From: Actinobacteria bacterium 21-64-8
GTDB lineage: Bacteria > Actinomycetota > Acidimicrobiia > Acidimicrobiales > RAAP-2
Assembly (NCBI GenBank): GCA_002255315.1
Contig: NCBD01000058.1
Span: 1 to 9,149, forward strand
Direction of reading: 5' to 3'
Length of the DNA stretch: 9,149 bases
Positions 1-5,965 of this stretch are shown here, piece after piece. Made by a program: the position numbers and the translations under genes. Under the pieces are notes generated by a model. It was not told the DNA's origin. It did not search any database and saw only the letters and a list, made by a program, of their open reading frames with translations. The stretch's first letter is position 1. Each line of letters begins with the position of its first letter.

Positions 1-2
1 GC

Positions 3-1457
3 GCCGCCTTCTACGCCCTCGGGGTCGCTCTCGCTAGTTCTCGCCCCGTTCTCGTTCTCGTCACGAGCGGCACCGCGGCCGCCGAGGTCCACGCGGCCGT
101 GTGCGAAGCCGATTTGAGCGCGGTCCCCCTTATCGTCGTGAGCGCCGATCGACCTCCCGAACTACACGGGGTGGGTGCCCCCCAGACCATCGACCAGTCC
201 GGCCTCTACGGACCGGCGGTGCGAGACTTCGCCGAGCCGGGCGTCGCTCGGCTCGAGGCGGGACCTTCGTGGCGTCCCTTAGCCCGACGTCTGTGGCGTC
301 GCGCACGGGGTGAGGGATCTCTCGCCGGCCCGGTCCACCTGAACGCCGCCTTCGTCGAACCCCTCGTGGCGAGCCCCGGAACCCTCCCCGCCCGGGGGGT
401 GTCCGAGGTCGTGGCGAGTGAGCCGGGAGTCGTTCGACTCTCCCTCGCCGGTCGTCGCGTTCTCGTCGTGGCCGGGGCGCGCTGTGATCGGGTCAGCCTG
501 GAGCGCCTCGCCGGCGCGGGCTGCGTCATTGTCGGAGACGTCACCCTTCACGAGGGGCTGGCCCACGCGGACGTCGTCGTGCGCGACGACGAGATCAGTC
601 GAGAACTCCGGCCCGACCTCGTGATTCGTCTCGGGGGACTCCCGTCCTCCAAGGTCCTCGGACAGCGTCTCCGGGAGTGGGCGGCGCCGAGTGTGGCCGT
701 CTCCTGGGCGGAAGATCCGGCCGACCCCGACGGCCTAGTCGTCACCTTCGTGCGCGGACGGGTCGAACTCGACGATCACGACCACGCCGACGAGACGTAC
801 GCGACCCGCTGGCGAGAACTTTCCTCGGCCGTCGCCCGGGGACTGGGTGAGTTAGAACTCTGGAGTGAACCCACGGTCGGCGCCGCGGTGACCCGCGAGG
901 CGCTCGAGAGTTCTCGGGCCCTCGTCGTGGGCTCGTCGATGCCGGTGCGCGACGTCGAGTGGTGGGCCCCGACTCGGAGAGGACCCGTCTACGCCAATCG
1001 GGGAGCTAACGGAATCGACGGAGTCGTCTCCACCCTCTGCGGAGTGGCGAGTGTCACCCCGGCGATCGGTCTCGTCGGAGATCTCACCATGCTCCACGAC
1101 GTGTCGGCACTCGTCGACGGCATTGGCCCCCATGGTGGCACGTTGGTTTTAGTGGTCGCTAACAACCACGGTGGTGGAATCTTCTCGTTTCTCTCCCAGG
1201 CCGACCTCGACCACGACCAATTCGAAACCCTCTTCGCGACGCCTCGACCGCACAATTTGGAACGGATCGTAGAGAGCTTCGGCTACCCCGCACTCAGTGT
1301 GACAAGTATTGGTGACCTGCGCGTCGCGCTGGATAAGGCGCTCGCCACGTCGGGACTCAGTGTCGTCGTGGCCGACTTGCCGCCCCGAGACGACAACGTG
1401 GCGCTGCATCGAGCGTGGAATGACTCGGTCGTTAAACTGTTGGAGGTGACCCCGTGA
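3..1457 (+). CDS. menD: 2-succinyl-5-enolpyruvyl-6-hydroxy-3-cyclohexene-1-carboxylate synthase (5' truncated)
   Basis: This ThDP-dependent enzyme joins isochorismate and 2-oxoglutarate, releasing CO2, to give SEPHCHC, an early cytoplasmic step of menaquinone synthesis. The frame is open from base 3, and the codons before the first in-frame GTG (base 99) already read as MenD: AAFYALG, then TSGTAAAEVH. The true start is therefore outside the window. About 484 residues are visible of a usual ~550, and the lost N-terminus would hold the conserved ThDP glutamate. Visible landmarks are SADRPPELHGVGAPQTIDQ in the N-terminal domain, a less conserved middle domain, and a C-terminal ThDP domain with SSMPVRD, ANRGANGIDG, GDLTMLHD (visible residues 359-366) and NNHGGGIF (387-394). 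The GD...NN spacing of 28 fits the Mg-ThDP motif. The stop overlaps the start of the CcdA-like gene by 4 bp (GTGA), so the two are probably co-translated. Identification is firm; only the 5' end is missing. Confidence 0.95.
   Translation, partial: AAFYALGVALASSRPVLVLVTSGTAAAEVHAAVCEADLSAVPLIVVSADRPPELHGVGAPQTIDQSGLYGPAVRDFAEPGVARLEAGPSWRPLARRLWRRARGEGSLAGPVHLNAAFVEPLVASPGTLPARGVSEVVASEPGVVRLSLAGRRVLVVAGARCDRVSLERLAGAGCVIVGDVTLHEGLAHADVVVRDDEISRELRPDLVIRLGGLPSSKVLGQRLREWAAPSVAVSWAEDPADPDGLVVTFVRGRVELDDHDHADETYATRWRELSSAVARGLGELELWSEPTVGAAVTREALESSRALVVGSSMPVRDVEWWAPTRRGPVYANRGANGIDGVVSTLCGVASVTPAIGLVGDLTMLHDVSALVDGIGPHGGTLVLVVANNHGGGIFSFLSQADLDHDQFETLFATPRPHNLERIVESFGYPALSVTSIGDLRVALDKALATSGLSVVVADLPPRDDNVALHRAWNDSVVKLLEVTP
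1442..1446 (+). promoter_or_regulatory. Ribosome binding site of ccdA (GGAGG)
   Basis: A strong Shine-Dalgarno GGAGG lies inside the last codons of menD, 7 nt before the GTG at 1454. It fixes the start of the CcdA-like protein and supports translation coupled to menD. Confidence 0.75.
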
Positions 1458-2194
1458 TTGCGACGTTGCCCTCAGCACTGCTGGCCGCCATTCCCCTCGC
1501 GATTGCGGCCGGACTGGTTTCGTTCGCGTCCCCGTGTGTGCTGCCACTATTGCCCGGCTATCTCGCGTTCCTCGGTGGCGCTACGGGTCGTATTGAAGGA
1601 CGTAACGGACGCGGTCGCGCGGTCATTGGCGCGCTGGCCTTCATCTGTGGCTTTGCGGTCGTTTTCGTGAGTTTGGGCGCGCTCTTTGGTGGGTTGGGCG
1701 CCTCCTTGCGCACGCACCAGCGAATCCTCGAGATCGTTTTTGGCTTCGTCACCATTTTGCTGGGACTCTTTTTCGCGGGTTGGTGGCCGTCGTCGTGGTT
1801 GCAACGCGAGCGACGTCTCCATCACTTACCTCGCGCGTCCGTGCTCGGCGCAGCCATCTTGGGCTTCACATTCGCCCTCGGTTGGACGCCCTGCGTGGGG
1901 CCCACACTCGGCAGCATTCTGGGCCTGGCGTCGACCTCGGGCGCGACGGCGCTGCGTGGTTCGATTCTCGCCTTTTTCTACTGCATTGGTCTCGGCGTAC
2001 CGTTCATCTTCGCGGCGCTCGCCACCGAGTGGATGGCGAGCGCTTCGACGTGGCTGCGCCGCCACGCCGTCATCATTGGACGCGTCGGGGGGGTCATGCT
2101 GATCGTGATTGGCGTCTGTGAGATGACCGGCCTCTGGCACAGTTTCGTGCTCTGGCTCCAGGTGCACTTTCCCTCGTCGACTTCGGTTCTCTAA
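1454..2194 (+). CDS. ccdA: CcdA-family cytochrome c biogenesis / thiol-disulfide transmembrane transporter
   Basis: Members of this family carry reducing equivalents from cytoplasmic thioredoxin across the membrane to extracytoplasmic thioredoxin-like partners, for example in system II cytochrome c maturation. The 246-aa protein is almost wholly hydrophobic, with about six predicted membrane segments. It has the two hallmark Cys-Pro sites: FASPCVLPLLPGYL (Cys28, first helix) and LGWTPCVGPTLG (Cys147, fourth helix). These are the redox pair of the family. A charged loop (RIEGRNGRGR, about 46-55) separates the first two helices. The GTG start is set by GGAGG 7 nt upstream, and it overlaps the menD stop. 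Pairing with a menaquinone gene suggests a respiratory role. No ResA/CcsX or CcsB partner is visible in the window, so the actual electron acceptor is unknown; the family also feeds other periplasmic or cell-wall thiol systems. Confidence 0.9.
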   Translation: MIATLPSALLAAIPLAIAAGLVSFASPCVLPLLPGYLAFLGGATGRIEGRNGRGRAVIGALAFICGFAVVFVSLGALFGGLGASLRTHQRILEIVFGFVTILLGLFFAGWWPSSWLQRERRLHHLPRASVLGAAILGFTFALGWTPCVGPTLGSILGLASTSGATALRGSILAFFYCIGLGVPFIFAALATEWMASASTWLRRHAVIIGRVGGVMLIVIGVCEMTGLWHSFVLWLQVHFPSSTSVL

Positions 2195-2204
2195 AACGCC
2201 CTCG

Positions 2205-2210
2205 TAGACT
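2205..2210 (+). promoter_or_regulatory. Candidate -10 (TAGACT) of a leaderless tyrS promoter
   Basis: TAGACT fits the actinobacterial TAnnnT -10 consensus. It ends 6 nt before the tyrS ATG, so transcription would begin at or within a base or two of the start codon. A weak TTCGGT lies 17 nt upstream (2182-2187), with little match to a -35 consensus. The same arrangement recurs before nfuA and aroC. Confidence 0.6.
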
Positions 2211-2216
2211 CGAGAG

Positions 2217-3506
2217 ATGAATCTCCGTGAGGACTGGCAGTTTCGTGGATTAGTCCATCAGACGACTGACGACAGCGTGCTCGATCGTCTCGGCGCGGGC
2301 GGCGTGACGGCCTATATCGGCTTTGACCCCACGGGTTCGTCGCTGCACTTGGGCAGTCTGATGCAGATCTGCCTGCTTCGTCGCCTGCAGCTCGCCGGTA
2401 ATCGACCTATCGCACTCGCGGGTGGCGGCACCGGACTCGTCGGTGATCCGAGCTTCAAAGACGCCGAGCGTCCCTTGCTAACGCTCGAGCAACTCCACGC
2501 CAACGTAGACGCGATTCGCGTCCAACTCTCGCGCTTTCTCGACTTCTCACCGGAGGCGGGCGCGACGCAGGCGCTGTTGTTGAACAACGACGCGTGGCTG
2601 ACGACCGTACCGTTGACGGACTTCTTGCGCGACGTGGGCAAGCATTTCACTGTCAATCAAATGATCGCCAAAGAGGCAGTGCGTAGTCGACTCGAACGAG
2701 ACGACGTCGGGTTGTCGTTCACGGAGTTCTCTTACATGTTGTTGCAGGCCTACGACTTTTTACGTCTGCACCTCGATTACGGATGCGAGGTGCAACTCGG
2801 GGGCTCTGACCAGTGGGGCAACATCACCGCCGGTGCCGAACTCGTGCGCAAGGTGACGGGTCACGCCGTGCACGCGGTGACCTCGCCGTTGTTGGTGCGC
2901 CCCGACGGGCGAAAGTTCGGTAAGTCCGAATCGGGCAACGAACGAGTGTGGCTGGACGCCTCGTTGACTTCGCCCTTCGTGCTGTACCAGTTTCTGCTCA
3001 ACACCGACGACGCCATGGTCCCCGCCATGCTGCGTTTTTACACCTTTTTAGACCACGACGAGATACGCCGCCTCGACGAAACGCTGCGTGTGGCGCCCCA
3101 GGATCGGCTCGCCCAACGCACCCTCGCCGACGCGGTCGTCACCTTCGTCCACGGCACTGAGGCGGCGCGCGCGGCTCAGCGCGCGGGTGAGGCGCTCTTT
3201 AACGAGAACATCAGTGAGCTCGATGAAGCCACGTTGCTGGACGCGATGAGCGACGCGCCGTCGTCCACGTGGTCGCGAGATGAACTATCCCGCGGCGTCG
3301 ACGTTAGCGAGCTGTTAGTGCGCTGTGGTCTCGCCAAATCCAAGGGCGAGGCGCGTCGTTTCGTCGAACAAGGCGGCGTCTACGTCAACAATCGACGCGT
3401 CGAGGGTGATGACGACGCGACGATCAATCTTTCGCGCGCGCTGCACGATCGCTACCTGGTCGTTCGTCGAGGACGTCGAGAGTTACATCTCGTCGTCGCG
3501 GCGTGA
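2217..3506 (+). CDS. tyrS: Tyrosyl-tRNA synthetase
   Basis: This class Ic aminoacyl-tRNA synthetase charges tRNA-Tyr with tyrosine in the cytoplasm, using ATP. At 429 aa it has the usual bacterial TyrRS length. The Rossmann catalytic domain carries the HIGH-type motif as HLGS (residues 44-47, within FDPTGSSLHLGSL), the tyrosine-site region YMLLQAYDFLRL and GGSDQWGNI, and the KMSKS-type motif as KFGKS (233-237). A C-terminal S4 RNA-binding domain spans about 355-425 (VRCGLAKSKGEARRFVEQGG and on), ending in a basic RRGRRELHLVV tail. The ATG at 2217 matches the expected N-terminus. There is no well-placed Shine-Dalgarno; instead TAGACT lies 6 nt upstream, suggesting a leaderless mRNA. The stop overlaps the next gene by GTGA. 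No T-box leader is present in the 22 bp upstream. Confidence 0.97.
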   Translation: MNLREDWQFRGLVHQTTDDSVLDRLGAGGVTAYIGFDPTGSSLHLGSLMQICLLRRLQLAGNRPIALAGGGTGLVGDPSFKDAERPLLTLEQLHANVDAIRVQLSRFLDFSPEAGATQALLLNNDAWLTTVPLTDFLRDVGKHFTVNQMIAKEAVRSRLERDDVGLSFTEFSYMLLQAYDFLRLHLDYGCEVQLGGSDQWGNITAGAELVRKVTGHAVHAVTSPLLVRPDGRKFGKSESGNERVWLDASLTSPFVLYQFLLNTDDAMVPAMLRFYTFLDHDEIRRLDETLRVAPQDRLAQRTLADAVVTFVHGTEAARAAQRAGEALFNENISELDEATLLDAMSDAPSSTWSRDELSRGVDVSELLVRCGLAKSKGEARRFVEQGGVYVNNRRVEGDDDATINLSRALHDRYLVVRRGRRELHLVVAA

Positions 3507-3937
3507 TTCGACGTCTCGGCGCCGTCGCTCTGGCGGGCGTGCTGTTGGCGGGATGCGGTTCGGTCAAGCTCTCGACGGCCATGATTTCGTGGGCGCACGA
3601 CAACGGCTTCGCCGCGTCGGCGAAAACCTTGAGCATCGATGCGGCCCACGTGGCGACGGCGTTGCGTTCGGCGTCGTCGGGTGTAAACGAACTCCACACG
3701 GTCACGGGTGTGTTACTGCTCGCGGCACAAAGTGCTCAGACGCAACTACCCACGCCCGACGATCAGGCGACCAACCTCCTCAACGGCGCCTACGCCAGCT
3801 TGGGCGCCGCGGCCAACGTGGGCTACAACGCCGCTGCGAGTCCCCTTAAGCGCGCACAGGCTCTTGGGCTCCTCGCTCAGGGTCTGGCCAAACTCTCCGA
3901 AGGATCGGCCCGCGTCGCGACGGCGTCGATTCCCTAG
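3503..3937 (+). CDS. Small putative lipoprotein, function unknown
   Basis: I do not recognise this 144-aa protein as a named family. It starts with a lipoprotein signal: positive MIRR, a hydrophobic stretch, then the lipobox LLAGCG with the lipidated cysteine at residue 18. The mature part is rich in Ala, Leu and Ser, contains no further cysteine, and looks mainly helical. One predicted surface-exposed helix set runs about 40-85 and another about 95-140. It is expected to be anchored on the outer face of the cytoplasmic membrane. The GTG start overlaps the tyrS stop (GTGA) with no Shine-Dalgarno close by, so it probably depends on translation of tyrS. The frame is supported by the signal peptide and by the exact overlap. 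The gene converges on a minus-strand gene with 1 bp between the two stop codons. Confidence 0.75.
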   Translation: MIRRLGAVALAGVLLAGCGSVKLSTAMISWAHDNGFAASAKTLSIDAAHVATALRSASSGVNELHTVTGVLLLAAQSAQTQLPTPDDQATNLLNGAYASLGAAANVGYNAAASPLKRAQALGLLAQGLAKLSEGSARVATASIP

Positions 3938-3938
3938 T

Positions 3939-4157
3939 TCAGCGAGGTCGCAGGTCGATCTCGAGTCGAAGGATGCCGTCTTCGAGGGTCGCTACCGCGT
4001 CGCCGAGCATCGCGTAGTCCTGGAAATCTAGCTTCGCGGCCTCAATAAAACGCAGTCGTTCGGGCCCTTCAACGGGCGGCAGACCCCGGCGCTGGACGGC
4101 GTCGGCTCGTTCTTGAAATCGCTTGATCATGTCATTGGGGTTGAAAACGTCGCTCAC
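3939..4157 (-). CDS. Small conserved-looking hypothetical protein (72 aa)
   Basis: Function unknown. The protein is soluble, charged and has no signal peptide, membrane segment or cysteine. It opens with FNPNDMIKRFQERADAVQRR, likely an amphipathic helix, followed by a short GLPPVEGPER turn, a second helix around RFIEAAKLDFQDYAML, and a strand-like end GILRLEIDLRPR. Its compact, balanced composition is unlike the Arg-rich shadow frames around it. The GTG start gives MSDVFNPND; there is no Shine-Dalgarno, but a TAACAT -10 candidate lies 7 nt upstream on the minus strand, suggesting leaderless expression. It is divergent from the 70-aa gene at 4275 and converges on the lipoprotein gene. I have an impression that similar short proteins occur in actinobacteria, but cannot name a family. 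Confidence 0.7.
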   Translation of the reverse strand: MSDVFNPNDMIKRFQERADAVQRRGLPPVEGPERLRFIEAAKLDFQDYAMLGDAVATLEDGILRLEIDLRPR

Positions 4158-4164
4158 GGAGCAG

Positions 4165-4170
4165 ATGTTA
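4165..4170 (-). promoter_or_regulatory. Candidate -10 (TAACAT) for the 72-aa minus-strand gene
   Basis: Read on the minus strand, TAACAT fits TAnnnT and lies 7 nt before the GTG start at 4157. This mirrors the spacing seen at tyrS, nfuA and aroC. No convincing -35 is visible. Confidence 0.45.
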
Positions 4171-4194
4171 GGGGGTCTGGCCCGGGGGAGTACT

Positions 4195-4203
4195 TGGTAG
4201 TAT
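4195..4203 (+). promoter_or_regulatory. Candidate extended -10 (TGGTAGTAT) for the 70-aa gene
   Basis: TGnTAGTAT matches an extended -10 element in the 117-bp divergent intergenic region. Transcription would begin near 4210, leaving a leader of about 65 nt before the GTG at 4275. This contrasts with the leaderless arrangement of the neighbouring genes. The hexamer is a reasonable match, but no -35 is evident. Confidence 0.35.
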
Positions 4204-4232
4204 GGATACTCAACTCAGTGCTTCTGGGTTGT

Positions 4233-4260
4233 GGTCGCCGCCGGGTCTCGGCCCGCGACC
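4233..4260 (+). promoter_or_regulatory. Possible 5'-leader stem-loop before the 70-aa gene
   Basis: GGTCGC (4233-4238) is perfectly complementary to GCGACC (4255-4260), with a few more GC pairs possible inside. The hairpin would end 3 nt before the Shine-Dalgarno (GAGGAG, 4264-4269). It could affect ribosome access, but chance hairpins are common in GC-rich DNA and there is no U-tract, so it is not a terminator. Confidence 0.3.
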
Positions 4261-4274
4261 AGTGAGGAGTTGAC

Positions 4275-4487
4275 GTGAAAAAGGGTCGCCACCGCCGTTT
4301 TGTCGAAGCCCGGGAGTTAAAGCGCTCGACGGGTCCTCGCGCAACCACTTGCGTTGAATGCGGCGCTGCCCCCGAAGACGTCCACGCCGAGTGGTGCCTC
4401 GCCGAAGAGGATCGCTACGACGAAATTCTGGGATCGTTGCCGCGTCCGGCCTTTAACGAAGAAGACCCGCTGGCCGCTGAGGGCTAA
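4275..4487 (+). CDS. Small hypothetical protein with possible Cys/His metal site (70 aa)
   Basis: Function unknown. The N-terminus is strongly basic (MKKGRHRRFVEARELKR), followed by C26-V-E-C29, His37 and Cys41. This C-x2-C-x7-H-x3-C spacing could hold a zinc ion. The C-terminal third is acidic (EEDRYDEILG, then NEEDPLAAEG). The gene is supported by GAGGAG (4264-4269) 5 nt before the GTG at 4275 and by its reasonable composition. It meets the minus-strand cysteine-cluster gene tail to tail with a 4-bp overlap (TAA against TAG on the other strand). The basic head could contact nucleic acid or the ribosome, but that is inference. No membrane or secretion signal is present. Confidence 0.7.
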   Translation: MKKGRHRRFVEARELKRSTGPRATTCVECGAAPEDVHAEWCLAEEDRYDEILGSLPRPAFNEEDPLAAEG

Positions 4488-5233
4488 CGGCGTCGAATCG
4501 TGGGGTGCGCGATTCGCGTGCCGACGGGCTGCTTCTTGCGGCGATCGAGCACCGCGACCAATTTGTCGTAAATCGTTTCGCCAACCATGGCGATGAGCTC
4601 TTCGCGCATTGAGTCCACGACGCGACTGCGCCCCGTGAAGGCTTCGGGCGCTTCGGTGCACCACCAGTGAAACTCCGCGCCGCCGGGGCCCCAGTCGCGA
4701 CGATCCCACTGTGAGATGCGCGTGATGACGTGGCCGTCGTCTTGGACGTCGTCGTCACGGCGTAGCGGGAGCTGCCAGCAGACTTCGGGTTTAAGGGGGA
4801 TATAGCTCTCGTCGTTGTCCATGGCCATGACGTGCAGCGCGCAGCCCGGGCCGCGCGCAAAGTCTGGACGGTTGAGAAAGATGCACGCGTCTTTCACGAG
4901 GCGCGTGACGATCTCGCCGTTCTTTTTCACGCGCGTCGTGCCGTCTTTGCCCTTGGCTTTAAACTGCCACTGCTCGGCGCTCAGGCGCTTCGCGGCTTTT
5001 TCGACGCGGCGACGATCCTTCTCGTCGACGAAATGGGCACCGTAACTGCAACAGCCCTGGACGAGTTCGGGGGTGGGGCCCGTCAGGACGCCCTGGCAGC
5101 CATTGCCAAAGATGCACTGCCAGTTGCTTTCGAGGAACGTCGCGTCAAAGAGCCACGTTCGTTCCTGATCGTCGTCGTTGAAGCTGACCCATTCGTGGGT
5201 ATCGGGGGGAAGAGAACTCACGCCCGAAAACAT
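4484..5233 (-). CDS. Cysteine-cluster protein, YkgJ/DUF3109-like, function unknown
   Basis: This 249-aa cytoplasmic protein has eight cysteines at 40, 46, 61, 62, 117, 131, 152 and 192. The arrangement C-x5-C-x14-CC, then DACIFLNRP...GPGCALH...PLKPEVCWQLP, resembles the YkgJ/DUF3109 type of cysteine-rich proteins thought to bind metal (zinc or an Fe-S cluster). A lysine/arginine-rich helix (about 71-83) and a WHWWC-like segment (FHWWCTEAPEAF, 188-199) follow, and the C-terminus is basic. The assignment rests on my recognition of the cysteine pattern, not on an alignment. The ATG at 5233 gives MFSGVSSLPPDTHEW; there is no Shine-Dalgarno and no clear -10 at leaderless distance, so the start is less sure than for its neighbours, and GTG at codon 5 is an alternative. 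It is divergent from the Fe-S carrier gene starting at 5277, which makes a metal-related link plausible but unproven. Confidence 0.8.
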   Translation of the reverse strand: MFSGVSSLPPDTHEWVSFNDDDQERTWLFDATFLESNWQCIFGNGCQGVLTGPTPELVQGCCSYGAHFVDEKDRRRVEKAAKRLSAEQWQFKAKGKDGTTRVKKNGEIVTRLVKDACIFLNRPDFARGPGCALHVMAMDNDESYIPLKPEVCWQLPLRRDDDVQDDGHVITRISQWDRRDWGPGGAEFHWWCTEAPEAFTGRSRVVDSMREELIAMVGETIYDKLVAVLDRRKKQPVGTRIAHPTIRRR

Positions 5234-5264
5234 AGTGTGCGTTCGCCGGGGCGCTCGTGACCCC

Positions 5265-5270
5265 TACACT
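5265..5270 (+). promoter_or_regulatory. Candidate -10 (TACACT) of a leaderless nfuA promoter
   Basis: TACACT ends exactly 6 nt before the GTG at 5277, the same distance as TAGACT before tyrS and aroC. TTCGCC lies 17 nt upstream (5242-5247) as a weak -35 candidate. This element helps choose 5277 as the start. Confidence 0.55.
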
Positions 5271-5276
5271 TTTGAC

Positions 5277-5927
5277 GTGACCACCTTGGATACTTTTGAC
5301 GTATTGACGCTCACCGACGGCGCGCGCAACGTCGTGCTGGACGCCCTCGCCCAAGAGGCCAACGGTGACGCCCTCGCGCTCTTCGTGGAGGTCACGGGTA
5401 CGCGCGGCGCGGGCTACGCCTACGACCTGTACTTCTCTGAGGTTTCGAACGCGCCCGAAGGCTCGGCGGTGGGTGTTGACGGTGAGGTCACCATCGTCGT
5501 TCCCGAAGCGAGTGTGGCGCGTTTGCGTGGCAGTCGCCTCGAGTTTGCCGATGAGGGCGGCGGCGGTCTCGTGTTAGTGAACCCCAACGTACCGACGCCC
5601 GAAGAGGCTAATCCCGGGGTACCGGCCGATATTCTCGCGCTCGGTCTTGACGGGCCACTCGGCTCCATTGCCGTCGTCGTCCTCGACGAGCAAGTGAACC
5701 CCTCGATCGCCTCGCACGGCGGCCGCGCCGATTTGGTCGCGATGAACGAAGAGACGAAGACCGCCTACGTCAAACTCTCGGGTGGATGCCAGGGCTGCGC
5801 GATGAGTCGCCTGACCTTGTCCCAAGGCATTGAAACCATGCTGCGCGAAGCAATCCCGGAACTGGTGAGTGTCATCGACGTCACCGACCACGCCTCGGGG
5901 GAGAACCCCTTCTACGCGAAGGACTGA
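5277..5927 (+). CDS. nfuA: NfuA-like iron-sulfur cluster carrier (degenerate A-type domain + NifU C-terminal domain)
   Basis: Nfu proteins receive Fe-S clusters and pass them to target enzymes in the cytoplasm. The C-terminal Nfu domain (about 125-205) is clear: V-N-P-S-I-A-S-H-G-G-R-A-D-L, then LSGGCQGCAMSRLTLSQGIE, with the cluster-binding CxxC at Cys171/Cys174. The N-terminal part (about 12-104) reads like an A-type (IscA/HesB) fold, with VEVTGTRGAGYAYDLYF, VPEASVARLRG and a closing LVLVNPN. It lacks all A-type cysteines, as in E. coli NfuA. The frame is open further upstream to base 178 of the fifth kilobase, but those codons overlap the divergent gene. GTG at 5277 gives 216 aa, close to family size, and has TACACT 6 nt upstream. 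No Shine-Dalgarno is present. It ends 38 bp before aroC, which has its own promoter candidate. Confidence 0.87.
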   Translation: MTTLDTFDVLTLTDGARNVVLDALAQEANGDALALFVEVTGTRGAGYAYDLYFSEVSNAPEGSAVGVDGEVTIVVPEASVARLRGSRLEFADEGGGGLVLVNPNVPTPEEANPGVPADILALGLDGPLGSIAVVVLDEQVNPSIASHGGRADLVAMNEETKTAYVKLSGGCQGCAMSRLTLSQGIETMLREAIPELVSVIDVTDHASGENPFYAKD

Positions 5928-5953
5928 CGCCGTCGCTGGTGCGCGGCTCAATC

Positions 5954-5959
5954 TAGACT
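5954..5959 (+). promoter_or_regulatory. Candidate -10 (TAGACT) of a leaderless aroC operon promoter
   Basis: TAGACT lies in the 38-bp gap after nfuA and ends 6 nt before the aroC ATG, identical in sequence and spacing to the tyrS element. There is no Shine-Dalgarno, supporting a leaderless start. The element looks intact even though the gene it serves is broken. Confidence 0.6.
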
Positions 5960-5965
5960 TAAACG

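Noticed and set aside
99..1457. GTG at 99 as the real start of MenD
   Set aside because: In-frame codons upstream of 99 encode conserved MenD sequence (AAFYALG and TSGTAAAEVH), so the gene begins outside the window.
1149..1547. 132-aa minus-strand frame opposite the menD end
   Set aside because: Composition is typical of a shadow frame (Arg/His/Gln-rich, no domain), and it lies across two well-identified plus-strand genes.
3325..3849. 174-aa plus-strand frame across the tyrS end and the lipoprotein gene
   Set aside because: Arg/Ser-rich frame overlapping the S4 domain of TyrRS and a protein with a clear lipobox; both alternatives are far better supported.
4233..4260. Hairpin as a rho-independent terminator
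   Set aside because: No T-run follows on either strand and it sits just before a Shine-Dalgarno, so at most it is a leader structure.
4317..4709. 130-aa minus-strand frame across the 70-aa gene and the cysteine-cluster gene
   Set aside because: Overlaps two better-supported genes and is Arg/Gly-rich without motif or ribosome site.
5178..5276. Start of the NfuA-like gene at 5178
   Set aside because: It would overlap the divergent gene by about 55 bp. The extra residues do not resemble the family, and GTG 5277 has a TACACT element at the recurring 6-nt distance.
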